A DNA stretch of 64,000 nucleotides from CAZEDM01 sp964511075 (GCA_964511075.1 CAZEDM010000002.1:186001-250000), one strand, 5' to 3'. Positions 43,098 through 51,670 are shown, numbered from the stretch's first letter. Translations and numbers: made by a program. The notes: generated by a model from the sequence alone, not told the origin.

Positions 43098-43904
43098 ATG
43101 GAAGAGACCATTACGGAACATAGAATAAAAATAGAAGAAAAAGCGGGAGTAATCTATCAGAGGTTTGCCCCTTTGGAATCATCTGGATTTCTTGAACACG
43201 GCTTCGTCTTAGGGTATAAAGATGGAAGAAAAGTCAAGTTCGAGGATATTCCCCGATTGATCTCCACGCTTACCGGAATACCAGAAGAAAAGTTTAAAGT
43301 CGTCGTTCCCAGGCAGGTTCACCAGTCAAGGGTGGAGATCTTCAAGGAAAGATTTCCGGAGAAAATCAAAAATCCGGAGTGCGATGGTTTGATAACCGAC
43401 CAGGAGAATCTTTTTCTGGTGGTTCAGGTGGCAGACTGCATACCTGTCTTTTTGTTCGATTCCGGAAGCAAGCTTCTGGGTCTGGCTCATATCGGCTGGA
43501 GAGGTGCTGTTTTAGATATTATGGATAATTTTATCAGGGAAGCAGTGAAGTTCTCCAAATCTATCCCACAAGAGCTCAATTTAGTTCTGGGACCCTCGAT
43601 CGGTAAGTGCTGTTATAAAATCTCGGATTCGCTGGCTGTTCTTTTAGATGATAAATATATCGACGTAGGGGGAAAGGGAAGGTATCTGGATTTAAGGAAT
43701 CTGGTCAGGGACAGGTTTATTAAGTCAGGAATAAAAGAAGAAGATATTTTTGTCCCGGACACTTGTACCTGCTGCGAAGATAATCTTTACCAATCCTACA
43801 GAAGGAATGGGGAGAAGGCTGGCAGGATGATAGCATTTATAGGCAAAGTAAAAAACGAGCAACAGATTTCTCAGGCACCTGGCATACCTGGTGGACAAAA
43901 ATAG
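43098..43904 (+). CDS. pgeF: YfiH/PgeF-type multicopper-oxidase-like (DUF152/LACC1) protein
   Basis: A 268-residue protein of the YfiH/PgeF family, related to human LACC1 and reported as a purine nucleoside phosphorylase/adenosine deaminase and as a peptidoglycan-editing factor. The metal-binding pattern is present: VPRQVHQSRV (His), VQVADCIPVF (Cys), GLAHIGWRGAVLDI (His) and FVPDTCTCCEDNLYQSYRR. The length is standard. It follows the rel gene at 11 bp. The symbol reflects family membership, not a proven activity here. Confidence 0.88.
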   Translation: MEETITEHRIKIEEKAGVIYQRFAPLESSGFLEHGFVLGYKDGRKVKFEDIPRLISTLTGIPEEKFKVVVPRQVHQSRVEIFKERFPEKIKNPECDGLITDQENLFLVVQVADCIPVFLFDSGSKLLGLAHIGWRGAVLDIMDNFIREAVKFSKSIPQELNLVLGPSIGKCCYKISDSLAVLLDDKYIDVGGKGRYLDLRNLVRDRFIKSGIKEEDIFVPDTCTCCEDNLYQSYRRNGEKAGRMIAFIGKVKNEQQISQAPGIPGGQK

Positions 43905-43914
43905 AATTAAAGTT

Positions 43915-43987
43915 CCCTCTCCCCTTGTGGGAGAGGGACAGGGAGAGGGGGTCACCCTCCCCTTACCCCTCCCGTCAAGGGAGGGGA
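43915..43987 (+). repeat. 73-bp intergenic repeat, CCCTCTCC type, copy 1
   Basis: Begins CCCTCTCCCC-TTGT-GGGAGAGGG, then GGGGTCACCCTCCCC and an inverted CTCCC-GTCAA-GGGAGG. About 90% identical to 46721-46794. Confidence 0.85.
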
Positions 43988-44108
43988 ATCAAGGAAAATC
44001 AGTCATTACGTTCTACTCCAGGATTTCCTCTTAGAAAAAGTTAAGGAATATTGTTTTAATTTCCGATAAATAATAAATAAGAGGATGAAACCAATAAAGG
44101 AGGGAAGG

Positions 44109-44708
44109 ATGAAAAAGGTCCTGGTTTTGCTGGGTTTGCTGGCACTCTGTGCCTCGCCGGTCTATGCGATAACCGGAGTAGGAGTGGGAGTGAGAGGTGG
44201 ATTGGTGCAGAGCTACGATAATCCGGGCATAGACGAGTCTCCGCTGGGGCTGGATCTGAAGGAGATGCCCATGCTGGGAGGTCATGTGGTCGTAGGCTTT
44301 ATCCCCATGCTGGAGGTAGAAGGCTCAGCCGAGATGGCCTGGAAGAAGAAGGAATTTACTTACGAGGCCTATACATATGATTTTTCAGTGAGAGATTTCT
44401 CCCTGAACGTGACCGCCAAGTATAAATTCAATCTCCTTCCGGCAGTAAAACCCTATATCGGAGCAGGCTTAGGCTGGCACTGGCTGACTTATTCCATTTC
44501 AGGCGAAGGATTGGTCGTGACCACTCCGCTGGATGAGAACAGGTTAGGTTATCACGGGGTAGGAGGAATCTCCTTAAGGATACCGGCACTGCCTTTCGAG
44601 ATCTTCGGCGAATACCGATATACTCACATAATGACCAAACAGGAAGACTTGGACACCGAGGGCACTAACTATTCAACTCTCTTAGGAGGGATAACCTTCG
44701 GGTTTTAA
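44109..44708 (+). CDS. outer-membrane beta-barrel protein
   Basis: A 199-residue exported protein. The start at 44109 is preferred to 44085 because GGAGGG sits 4 bases upstream and the product begins with a textbook signal peptide, MKKVLVLLGLLALCASPVYA. The mature part is made of alternating polar/hydrophobic strands with Gly-rich turns (VGVGVRGGLVQSYDN, YKFNLLPAVKPYIGAGLGWHW, GGISLRIPALPFEIFGEYRY) and ends T-F-G-F, a C-terminal aromatic residue as in OMPs inserted by the Bam complex. It fits the OmpW/OMP_b-brl class of eight-strand barrels. Ligand unknown. Confidence 0.85.
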   Translation: MKKVLVLLGLLALCASPVYAITGVGVGVRGGLVQSYDNPGIDESPLGLDLKEMPMLGGHVVVGFIPMLEVEGSAEMAWKKKEFTYEAYTYDFSVRDFSLNVTAKYKFNLLPAVKPYIGAGLGWHWLTYSISGEGLVVTTPLDENRLGYHGVGGISLRIPALPFEIFGEYRYTHIMTKQEDLDTEGTNYSTLLGGITFGF

Positions 44709-44717
44709 GAATTTTTC

Positions 44718-44775
44718 GTAGGGCAACCCTTCAGGGTTGCTATCTTCTCAGCGCATGGCTGAAGCCATGCCCTAC
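44718..44775 (+). repeat. two-headed REP element, GTAGGGCA family
   Basis: GTAGGGCAACCC-TTCA-GGGTTGC then GCATGGC-TGAA-GCCATGCCCTAC. It shows a different arm (ACCC) from other GTAGGGCA copies (AGGC). Confidence 0.85.
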
Positions 44776-44794
44776 GACAAAATGAGAGAAGGAG

Positions 44795-44822
44795 AAAAGC
44801 CCCCGTATGGGGGCTTTTTGTT
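44795..44822 (+). terminator. intrinsic terminator after the beta-barrel gene
   Basis: AAAAGCCCCC pairs perfectly with GGGGGCTTTTT around GTAT. Confidence 0.93.
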
Positions 44823-44823
44823 G

Positions 44824-44878
44824 GTAGAACAGACATTCCTGTCTGTTTTTTTTAGGGAAGGCTAATGCCTTCCGCTAC
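44824..44878 (+). repeat. mixed REP: GTAGAACAG head followed by a GTAGCGG-type closing half
   Basis: GTAGAACAGACA-TTCC-TGTCTGTT is joined across a T-run to GGAAGGC-TAAT-GCCTTCCGCTAC. The two halves come from different families, a likely recombinant. Confidence 0.7.
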
Positions 44879-45161
44879 AGAATACTGGCGAACCTGATCC
44901 CGCTTACTTCGACACGAGAAAGGTCGCACTACGTTTGTTCTTAACATCTGACAGAGACGGCAAAGTTTCATTCCAATCTCTATTATGTCATATAAAAAGG
45001 GGTTGACTTTGAAAGAGATTGCCATTAAATTTAGTGAAAATTTTCTCAAGACTTTGAAGAAAGCGAGAAATAAAGTGAATAAACCGTTAAGAGAGATTTT
45101 GCACAGGATTTACCTCAAGGGGCAGACTTAGACCTATACTCGCATAAGTTTTTCCTCTTTA
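44879..45161. other. spacer without a convincing gene
   Basis: It contains an orphan right end (AAGGTCGCACTAC near 44925-44937) of a GTAGTGCG-family element and a promoter-like sequence at 45003. A 48-codon frame (44985-45131) lacks a ribosome site. Confidence 0.4.
45003..45031 (+). promoter_or_regulatory. possible promoter upstream of the class III aminotransferase
   Basis: TTGACT (45003-45008), 17 bp spacer, TAAATT (45026-45031). It would give a leader of about 270 nt carrying a REP element. Weak evidence. Confidence 0.3.
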
Positions 45162-45223
45162 GTAGCGGAGGTCTTTAGACCTCCATTTAAACTTCATTCT
45201 GGAAGGCTAAAGCCTTCCGCTAC
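45162..45223 (+). repeat. two-headed REP element, GTAGCGG family
   Basis: GTAGCGGAGGTC-TTTA-GACCTCC then GGAAGGC-TAAA-GCCTTCCGCTAC. Outer ends GTAGCGG/CCGCTAC are inverted copies. Confidence 0.9.
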
Positions 45224-45304
45224 ATTATGAAAAGGAAATTCAGATCATAGGAAGATAAATAGAATAGTTAGAATAGGTTTTTGATAAAATTTTAGCAGAA
45301 GGAT

Positions 45305-46657
45305 GTGAAAATGGTTAACAGAAAGACACCTCATATCAGGACCAAACTTCCGGGGCCCAAGAGCAAAAAGCTCATCACCAGGGACGAAAAATTCGTGTCC
45401 AAGTCTTACACCAGGGCTTATCCTGCGGTTATCGACCATGCCAAGGGTGCATACATCTGGGATTCAGATGGTAACTGCTATATCGATTTCCATGCAGGGA
45501 TCGGCGTATGCGCCACCGGCAGCTGTCATCCGGAAGTGGTAGCGGTCATAAAGAAGCAGGCTGAAAAAGCTATTCATATCACCACTGCGGATTTCTATCA
45601 TCCTCTGGTGGGAGCCCTGGCGGAGAAATTGTCAAAGATTTCTCCGGGAAACGGGGAGAAAAGGGCTTTCTTTTCAAATTCAGGGGCAGAGTCAGTCGAA
45701 TGCGCCCTGAAGTTAGCCCGGTACAACAAGAGAAAATCCAGGATGATTGCCTTCATCGGAGCCTTTCACGGAAGGACCATGGGCGCTTTGTCTTTGACCT
45801 GCAGCAAGCTGAACCAGAGGAGATATTTTTCACCGATGCTGCCGGAGGTAACCCACGTTCCCTATGCTTACTGTTATCGCTGTCCTTTTAACCTGGAATA
45901 CGGCAAATGCGATATCGCCTGTGTGAAGTTCATAGACGAGGTTATCCTGAAGAAGGTAGCACCGGCTGAGGATGTGGCAGCCATATTCGTGGAGCCGATT
46001 CAGGGGGAAGGTGGTTATATCGTTCCTCCGGCCGAATTTCACCCCATGCTCAAGAAAATAGCGGAGAAGCACAACTTCTATTACATCGCGGACGAAGTCC
46101 AGTCCGGGATGGGGAGAACCGGCAGGATGTTTGCCATCCAGTACTGGGGTGTTGTGCCGGATATCGTCACCGTGGCAAAGGCTTTGGGCTCGGGCATGCC
46201 CATCGGAGCCTGCATCACCCCCAAGAAATTGATGTCCTGGATTCCAGGCGCTCATTCCACCACCTTTGGAGGTAATCCCGTTGCCTGCGCGGCAGCACTC
46301 AAGACCATCGAGCTTCTGGAAAACGGTCTGGTGAAGAATGCGGACAAGATGGGTAAGTTCTTTATGTCCCGCTTAAAGAGGATGTGGGAGAAATATGATA
46401 TAATCGGAGACGTGAGAGGCAAGGGACTGATGATCGGGATCGAGATGGTGAAGGACAAGAGGAGCAAAAAGCCTGCAGGAGAGTATGCTCATGAGATCGA
46501 GCAGAGATGTTTCCAGAACGGCCTTATGCTCCTGACCTGCGGGCCGAATTCCGTCAGATTCATTCCACCCTTGATAATTGACGAGGAGATAGCAGACAAG
46601 GGCTTGAAGATTTTCGAGAAAGTGGTCAAAGGTATTTCTGAAAGAAAGAAGAGATAA
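45305..46657 (+). CDS. class III PLP aminotransferase (4-aminobutyrate/acetylornithine type)
   Basis: A 450-residue fold-type I enzyme of the omega-aminotransferase family. Motifs: GNCYIDFHAGIGVCATGSCHP, FFSNSGAESVECALKLAR, AFHGRTMGALSLT, EPIQGEGGY, YYIADEVQSGMGRTGRMFA and VAKALGSGMPIGA, which carries the PLP Lys. The Cys-rich CYRCPFNLEYGKCDIAC segment (about 195-210) is more typical of archaeal-type GabT/amino-acid racemase homologues than of ArgD. Substrate may be GABA, ornithine or lysine; racemase activity is also possible. No arg genes adjoin it. Confidence 0.87.
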   Translation: MKMVNRKTPHIRTKLPGPKSKKLITRDEKFVSKSYTRAYPAVIDHAKGAYIWDSDGNCYIDFHAGIGVCATGSCHPEVVAVIKKQAEKAIHITTADFYHPLVGALAEKLSKISPGNGEKRAFFSNSGAESVECALKLARYNKRKSRMIAFIGAFHGRTMGALSLTCSKLNQRRYFSPMLPEVTHVPYAYCYRCPFNLEYGKCDIACVKFIDEVILKKVAPAEDVAAIFVEPIQGEGGYIVPPAEFHPMLKKIAEKHNFYYIADEVQSGMGRTGRMFAIQYWGVVPDIVTVAKALGSGMPIGACITPKKLMSWIPGAHSTTFGGNPVACAAALKTIELLENGLVKNADKMGKFFMSRLKRMWEKYDIIGDVRGKGLMIGIEMVKDKRSKKPAGEYAHEIEQRCFQNGLMLLTCGPNSVRFIPPLIIDEEIADKGLKIFEKVVKGISERKKR

Positions 46658-46720
46658 CCTCACCCTTTCTTTTTTAGGAAGAGAGCTTGAAGGTGTTCAA
46701 GTTAAGGATATTTATCAATT

Positions 46721-46794
46721 CCCTCTCCCCTCGTGGGAGAGGGCTGGGGAGAGGGGGTCACCCTCCCCTGACCCCTCTCATCAAGGGAGGGGAA
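46721..46794 (+). repeat. 73-bp intergenic repeat, CCCTCTCC type, copy 2
   Basis: Matches 43915-43987 at about 90% (7 differences), with the same two inverted-arm hairpins. It ends 22 bp before the sucC start. Confidence 0.85.
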
Positions 46795-46816
46795 GAGTTA
46801 TTCATCGGAGGTTTCT

Positions 46817-48004
46817 GTGAGACTCTACGAATACGAAGCCAAAAAACTTTTCTCCAAAGCTGGCATACCTGTTCCTCAGGCGGAGATAGTAAAATCACCT
46901 GAGGATGCAGCAAAATTTGCCCGAAAGTTAGGCCAGCCGGCAGTGCTTAAATCCCAGGTCCTCTCCGGAGGAAGGGGGAAAGCAGGCGGGATTAAATTCG
47001 CCCTGAATCCGGAGGAGGCTAAGGAAAAAGTAAGCAAGCTTTTCTCTCTTAAGATAAAAGGCTTCCCCGTCGAGATGATTCTGCTGGAGGAAAAAGTAGA
47101 TATCGAAAAAGAACTTTACGTCGGCGTGACCATTGACAGGCTGAATTACAAGTTGGTCATCATCGCCTGTACCGAGGGAGGGATGGAGATCGAGGAGGTG
47201 GCGAATAAAGCTCCGGAGAAAATCAGGAAGCTCAATCTGGAGATCGATGAAAAGCTGTATCAATTTCAGGCTCAGGGATTAGCCAAATGGCTGGGGGTAA
47301 AGGGAGAGCAGATCAGAAGGGTGGGAAACATCATCTCTTCGCTTTTTAAGGTCTTCAAAAGCTACGATGCCAAGCTGGTGGAGATTAACCCCCTTATTCT
47401 TACCACCAAAGGAGAATATATCGCCTGCGATGCTAGGATGAGTGTGGATGACGATGCTCTGTTCCGGCATAAGGAGCTTTCGGAGATGGGGATCGAGAAA
47501 AGACACGAGGAAGGGGAGATGACCCAAAGGGAGAAGAAAGCCAGGGAATGGGAGGTACCCTATGTGGATCTGGACGGCGATATAGGAATGTTTCCCGGCG
47601 GCGCTGGATTCGGAATAATGGGGAACGATTTCATCCATTATTTCGGCGGCAAGCCTGCCAATTTTATGGATTCAGGCGGTGGCCCGACTCCAGAGAGGTT
47701 AGCCAATATGCTGGTGTTACTGGATGAGAATCCAGAGGTCAAAGCCATCTTCGGGGCAAGGTTCGGAGGTATTTCCCGGTGCGATGATTTTGCCAAAGGT
47801 GTGGTTATGTTTTTAAAAGAGCACGGGCTTTCCAAGCCGATGGTCTTGAGAATGACCGGCAATATGTGGCAGGAAGGGGTGAGGATATTTCAGGAAGCCC
47901 AAAAGGAGAATCCGGAGATTTTCAAGAACATAGAAATTCACGGGATTGAGACCCCGATAGAAGAAATTTCAAAAAGAGCGGTGGAGCTGGCGAAGAAAAC
48001 TTAA
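46817..48004 (+). CDS. sucC: succinate-CoA ligase, beta subunit
   Basis: Beta subunit of succinyl-CoA synthetase, which converts succinyl-CoA to succinate with nucleotide phosphorylation. The 395-residue protein has the ATP-grasp domain (MRLYEYEAKKLFSKAGIPVP start; VLKSQVLSGGRGKAGGI; VEINPLILTTKGEYIACDAR) and the CoA-ligase domain (GFGIMGNDFIHYFGGKPANFMDSGG, around residues 262-290). The start is GTG after GGAGG. Its partner sucD begins 2.75 kb downstream; a dehydrogenase gene and two AT-rich genes lie between. Confidence 0.96.
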   Translation: MRLYEYEAKKLFSKAGIPVPQAEIVKSPEDAAKFARKLGQPAVLKSQVLSGGRGKAGGIKFALNPEEAKEKVSKLFSLKIKGFPVEMILLEEKVDIEKELYVGVTIDRLNYKLVIIACTEGGMEIEEVANKAPEKIRKLNLEIDEKLYQFQAQGLAKWLGVKGEQIRRVGNIISSLFKVFKSYDAKLVEINPLILTTKGEYIACDARMSVDDDALFRHKELSEMGIEKRHEEGEMTQREKKAREWEVPYVDLDGDIGMFPGGAGFGIMGNDFIHYFGGKPANFMDSGGGPTPERLANMLVLLDENPEVKAIFGARFGGISRCDDFAKGVVMFLKEHGLSKPMVLRMTGNMWQEGVRIFQEAQKENPEIFKNIEIHGIETPIEEISKRAVELAKKT

Positions 48005-48008
48005 AAAT

Positions 48009-48042
48009 GGTTCAAAGGCTCAAAGGTTCAAAAGTTCAAGGG
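48009..48042 (+). repeat. degenerate TTCAAAGG direct repeat
   Basis: Four imperfect units, GGTTCAAAGGCTCAAAGG then TTCAAAAGTTCAAGGG, just after the sucC stop. Confidence 0.6.
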
Positions 48043-48051
48043 ATGGAAATC

Positions 48052-48075
48052 GTAGTGCGACCCTTTAGGGTCGCA
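48052..48075 (+). repeat. single-headed REP element, GTAGTGCG family
   Basis: GTAGTGCGACCC-TTTA-GGGTCGC, followed by a remnant CAGCGGAGGTTTTAGAC of the GTAGCGG family. Confidence 0.8.
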
Positions 48076-48156
48076 TTGAAAATTCAGCGGAGGTTTTAGA
48101 CTAACGTCGAAGCTTAAGCAAATTATAATAACGAATTAAGTTCGCAAGTTAAAGTG

Positions 48157-49146
48157 ATGGTTAAACATAAAATAGTCGTTGCCTTGCCGGAAGCAAGGTA
48201 TAGCTGTGGGCAGTTTGCAGGACCGATTTTGTCTTCCCCCAGTCTGAGCAAACGGGTGGAATTTCATTATTCACAGGATAAAGAGCATCTCAAGAACCTG
48301 ATTGGTGAGGCTGAGATTTTAGTTACCTTATCCCTCAAAAAAGAGATGTTCCCGCAGGCAAAAAAATTAAAATGGGTTCATTTTGGATTAGCCGGTGTGG
48401 ACCGCTCTCTTTTCCCTGAGCTTTTGAAAAGCAGGGTGCTGATAACCTCATCCAGGGGGATACATCATGAGACCGTGGCAGAGCATGCCATGGGATTAAT
48501 CTTGGCACTTGCCAAAGGTATTGGCGAAAGCATTAAGGCTCAGACAAGAAGAGAATGGGTTCAAAGAGAACTGATCGATAAAAGGATTACTTTAAGCGGC
48601 AAAGTGCTGGGTATAGTCGGTCTGGGAAATATCGGGATGGAATTAGCCGCAAAAGCCAAGGCTTTTGGGATGAAGGTGGTTGCTTCAAAAAATAAAATAA
48701 AAAAGGGGGAGAAGTATAAGAACGTAGATAAGCTGTTCAGCAAAGAAAAACTAAAAGAGGTTTTGAGCCAGTCCGATTTTGTGGTATTGCTTGTTCCTTT
48801 GACTAAGGAAACCTATCATATGATAGATGAAGAGAAGTTTGGCTGGATGAAAAAGGATGCTTATCTGATAAACGTCGGTCGGGGCCCCGTGATAAATGAA
48901 AAAGCTCTGATATCTGCTCTGAGGAACCAGACCATAAAAGGTGCAGGTCTGGACGTTTTTGAAAACGAGCCCCTGGATCCGAATAGCCCCCTGTACGATT
49001 TTGAGAATGTAATTATCACTCCTCACATAGCCGGCAGTATGCCGGATTATTACAAGAGAGTCGGTGAGATATTCAAGAAAAACTTAGAGAGATATCTTTC
49101 CGGGAAGAAACTGATTAATTTAGTGGATAAAAAATTAGGGTATTGA
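48157..49146 (+). CDS. D-isomer specific 2-hydroxyacid dehydrogenase
   Basis: A 329-residue NAD(P)-dependent dehydrogenase reducing 2-keto acids or oxidising D-2-hydroxy acids. The Rossmann domain has VLGIVGLGNIGMELAAKAKAFGM; catalytic residues are Arg in INVGRGPVI, Glu in DVFENEPLD and His in VIITPHIAG. A GTG three bases upstream is an alternative start. The pattern fits glyoxylate/hydroxypyruvate or phosphoglycerate-type members but not a specific one. It is placed between sucC and sucD without functional linkage that I can see. Confidence 0.9.
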   Translation: MVKHKIVVALPEARYSCGQFAGPILSSPSLSKRVEFHYSQDKEHLKNLIGEAEILVTLSLKKEMFPQAKKLKWVHFGLAGVDRSLFPELLKSRVLITSSRGIHHETVAEHAMGLILALAKGIGESIKAQTRREWVQRELIDKRITLSGKVLGIVGLGNIGMELAAKAKAFGMKVVASKNKIKKGEKYKNVDKLFSKEKLKEVLSQSDFVVLLVPLTKETYHMIDEEKFGWMKKDAYLINVGRGPVINEKALISALRNQTIKGAGLDVFENEPLDPNSPLYDFENVIITPHIAGSMPDYYKRVGEIFKKNLERYLSGKKLINLVDKKLGY

Positions 49147-49154
49147 TTATTTCC

Positions 49155-49178
49155 GTAGTGCGACCCTTTTAGGGTCGC
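49155..49178 (+). repeat. single-headed REP element, GTAGTGCG family
   Basis: GTAGTGCGACCC-TTTT-AGGGTCGC, 8 bp after the dehydrogenase stop. Confidence 0.8.
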
Positions 49179-49190
49179 TCAAGATTGCCA

Positions 49191-49216
49191 TCGGGTGAAG
49201 GACCCGACAGTCACGA
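49191..49216 (+). repeat. CGGGT...ACCCGACAGTCAC palindrome
   Basis: ATCGGGTGAAGGACCCGAC and trailing AGTCAC. A sister copy with CGGGTCAGAGGACTCGACAGTCAC-like sequence lies at 53474-53497. Confidence 0.6.
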
Positions 49217-49244
49217 ATATAAGTTTTTGGTTAAGGAGCTAGCT

Positions 49245-49997
49245 ATGACCAAAGAGTTTGATGATTCAAAGAATAATTTAAATGAAAAAGGGAATAATGA
49301 ATCCGCTTCTAAAGAGGATAAACCGCTGAAAAAAGAAAGGAAGAAAGAAGAAAGGATATCTACAGAACTAAAAATTCAAGTTTTGCTGACAGAACATAAA
49401 CAAGTTCAGAATTTCAGCAACTCACTTTTTGGATTCTATTTTAAGTGGGCATTAACCTACGTCACCGCACTATTTGTATCTATTGGTTGGTTTTTAGGCA
49501 AGGCCTTGGATTCTCCTCTCGGTCAAATAGATTTTTGGGCTAAGGTGCAAATGTTACCAACTCTCCAATTTTTAATTCTATCAGGAATTATAGTTAATGC
49601 TAGTTTTTTACTATTACCCCCCTTATTAGTTCTTTTTATTGGAGAGATAAATAGATACACTTTTAAAAGAATATCAGTTCCCTTATCGCATTTACTCAAT
49701 ACTAAAGTAGTCAGTTATGGAACTGAAAGTGCCGCATCAACACTAATTCAATTATATTGGATTGCTATAATAATTTTATGGCTTTTATTACCAGCGGTTT
49801 TCTCTTTATTCGTTTTGTATGCATTGAGAGTAGAAGTTTTTATAATTGAACCTTATTTGAGATTTTATTGGTGGGTGGCATGTGTCTATTCTGTAGTTGC
49901 TATTATTTTAGGTTTGTTTATGTTTCTAACAAATGTTGTAAAATCTTTGCGTACTCGGAGAGGCTATGATAGAAAGATCAAAGTAAACTTATCTTAG
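49245..49997 (+). CDS. AT-rich multi-pass membrane protein of unknown function
   Basis: I do not recognise this 250-residue protein. The start at 49245 follows AAGGAG; a longer frame from 49185 would begin inside a repeat. A charged, K/E/N-rich cytoplasmic N-terminus (about 1-60) precedes four membrane segments (about 75-95, 112-140, 178-202 and 212-235), and the C-terminus is basic. No catalytic motif is visible. It is AT-rich compared with sucC/sucD and sits 7 bp before a polysaccharide deacetylase gene, so the two probably form one unit. It may be an envelope or signalling protein. Confidence 0.65.
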   Translation: MTKEFDDSKNNLNEKGNNESASKEDKPLKKERKKEERISTELKIQVLLTEHKQVQNFSNSLFGFYFKWALTYVTALFVSIGWFLGKALDSPLGQIDFWAKVQMLPTLQFLILSGIIVNASFLLLPPLLVLFIGEINRYTFKRISVPLSHLLNTKVVSYGTESAASTLIQLYWIAIIILWLLLPAVFSLFVLYALRVEVFIIEPYLRFYWWVACVYSVVAIILGLFMFLTNVVKSLRTRRGYDRKIKVNLS

Positions 49998-50004
49998 GTT
50001 AATA

Positions 50005-50733
50005 ATGCTTATCTTATTTATACTCGTAATTATATTATTATTAATTGTTTTTTTTCTATTCTGTATTTTGCCATTTGAAACTCCATTTGATACTATTTGG
50101 GGGAATTCAATTTGGACATTAAATAGGAAATCGAATTTTGTCGCATTAACTTTCGATGATGGACCAAACCCACCATATACTAATCAAATTCTTAATATTC
50201 TAAAAGAGAAAAACGTTAAAGCGACCTTTTTCATAATAGGAGAGAACTTAAACAAAAATTCATGTGAGATCATAAAAAGAATGCATGAAGAGGGGCACTC
50301 TATAGGAAATCACTCCTATACGCATAGCAGATTATTTCCATGGAAATTTAATAAAATAGAGAAAGATATAGAAAAAGTTGAGGCAAAAATTAAGGAGTGT
50401 ATACCTGGAATTAAAATTAATATTTTCAGATCGAAAAGTGGATGGAGAAGTCCGTTTTTGTACTGGGTTTTGCGTAATAAGGATTATTTTTATGTTGGTT
50501 GGAGTCCATGGGGCTGGGGATATGATTGGATCAAACGTTCTCCTGAAAAGATTTCAAGAAGTATTTTGTCTCATGTAAAAGGTGGTTCAATTATAGTTTT
50601 ACATGATGGCAAAGATACCCATGGTGGAGATAGAAGTGCTACTAGAGATGCAATTCCATTAATCATTGATGGCGTAAGGGAAAAGGGGCTCGAATTTGTT
50701 ACTATTGATGTATTAATTCATCATAAAAGATAA
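50005..50733 (+). CDS. membrane-anchored polysaccharide deacetylase (NodB domain)
   Basis: A 242-residue carbohydrate esterase family 4 protein. The N-terminal 22 residues form one membrane anchor, and the NodB domain follows: TFDDGP (49-54, catalytic Asp/metal Asp), the metal-binding H-S-Y-T-H (103-107), a later W-R-S-P-F motif and the L-H-D-G motif near residue 197. It should remove N- or O-acetyl groups from an extracellular glycan such as peptidoglycan or an exopolysaccharide. AT-rich; coupled to the membrane protein upstream. Confidence 0.88.
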   Translation: MLILFILVIILLLIVFFLFCILPFETPFDTIWGNSIWTLNRKSNFVALTFDDGPNPPYTNQILNILKEKNVKATFFIIGENLNKNSCEIIKRMHEEGHSIGNHSYTHSRLFPWKFNKIEKDIEKVEAKIKECIPGIKINIFRSKSGWRSPFLYWVLRNKDYFYVGWSPWGWGYDWIKRSPEKISRSILSHVKGGSIIVLHDGKDTHGGDRSATRDAIPLIIDGVREKGLEFVTIDVLIHHKR

Positions 50734-50756
50734 AGATATTTACTTGGAGAAACCAA

Positions 50757-51623
50757 ATGGCCATATTGGTTGACAGAAAGAGTAAAGTTATCGTTCAGGG
50801 GATGACCGGTGGGGCGGGCAGGTTTCATACTGAAAGGATGCTACAGTACGGGACTAAAATAGTAGCCGGGACTTCTCCGGGCAAGGGGGGGGAAAAAGTT
50901 TTCGACGTTCCGGTTTATGATACGGTGGAGGAATGCGTTAAAAATCATCAGGCAGACATCTCGGTAATATTTTTGCCTGCACGGTTCGTTTTGGAAGCCT
51001 GTGTAGAGGCAATCTATGCCGGAATTAAATTTATAGTGGTCATTCCGGAGCATATTCCCATCTTCGATATGATGCAGATAAGAAAAGAGGCGCTGAAGCA
51101 TGATGCTCTGGTGATTGGTGGAAACACTGCTGGAATAATAACGCCGGGTGAAGCCAATCTGGGAATTATGCCGGATATCGCTTTTTCTCCGGGCAGGGTC
51201 GGGACGGTCTCACGCTCCGGCTCTTTGACTTATTACGTAGCAGATACCCTGACACGCACAGGTTACGGTGAAACCACCTGCGTGGGCTTGGGAGGCGACC
51301 CGGTTTTAGGGACTACTTTTGACGAGATATTGTGGCTTTTCGAAAAAGACGATAAAACCAAAGCGATTGTTCTGGTTGGTGAAATTGGTGGAGTGTATGA
51401 GGAGAAAGCTAAGGATACTATAAGCAAGATGAAAAAACCGGTGATTGCGATGGTTGGCGGTCTTTACGCTCCCCAGGGTAAAAGGATGGGGCATGCAGGT
51501 GCCATAGTGGAAGGGGATATGGGGACTGCCCAGTCCAAATTAAAAGCCTTAGAAGAAGGCGGAGCACATATAGCCAGAACTTTCCTGGACATTCCGGAGA
51601 TTTTAGGAAAGTTGAAAATATAA
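50757..51623 (+). CDS. sucD: succinate-CoA ligase, alpha subunit
   Basis: Alpha subunit of succinyl-CoA synthetase; it binds CoA and carries the phosphohistidine. The 288-residue protein has the CoA-binding Rossmann domain (VIVQGMTGGAGRFHTERM; GTSPGKGG) and the ligase domain with GKRMGHAGAIV, where His246 is the phosphorylated residue. The partner sucC starts at 46817. The break between the two subunit genes is unusual, since they are almost always adjacent. Confidence 0.96.
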   Translation: MAILVDRKSKVIVQGMTGGAGRFHTERMLQYGTKIVAGTSPGKGGEKVFDVPVYDTVEECVKNHQADISVIFLPARFVLEACVEAIYAGIKFIVVIPEHIPIFDMMQIRKEALKHDALVIGGNTAGIITPGEANLGIMPDIAFSPGRVGTVSRSGSLTYYVADTLTRTGYGETTCVGLGGDPVLGTTFDEILWLFEKDDKTKAIVLVGEIGGVYEEKAKDTISKMKKPVIAMVGGLYAPQGKRMGHAGAIVEGDMGTAQSKLKALEEGGAHIARTFLDIPEILGKLKI

Positions 51624-51627
51624 TAAC

Positions 51628-51663
51628 AGGATTCGAGGATTCAAGGATTTAAGGGTTCAAGGG
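51628..51663 (+). repeat. degenerate ATTCAAGG direct repeat
   Basis: Units GGATTCGAGGATTCAAGG and ATTTAAGGGTTCAAGGG, immediately after the sucD stop. Confidence 0.65.
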
Positions 51664-51670
51664 AAAAATC

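Noticed and set aside
44985..45131. 48-codon frame MSYKKGL... rich in Lys and Leu
   Set aside because: No ribosome site, a promoter-like sequence inside it, and no supporting context. A small peptide cannot be excluded but is not supported.
46687..46902. 71-codon frame across the CCCTCTCC repeat and the start of sucC
   Set aside because: It translates the repeat and overlaps sucC in another frame, so it is not a gene.
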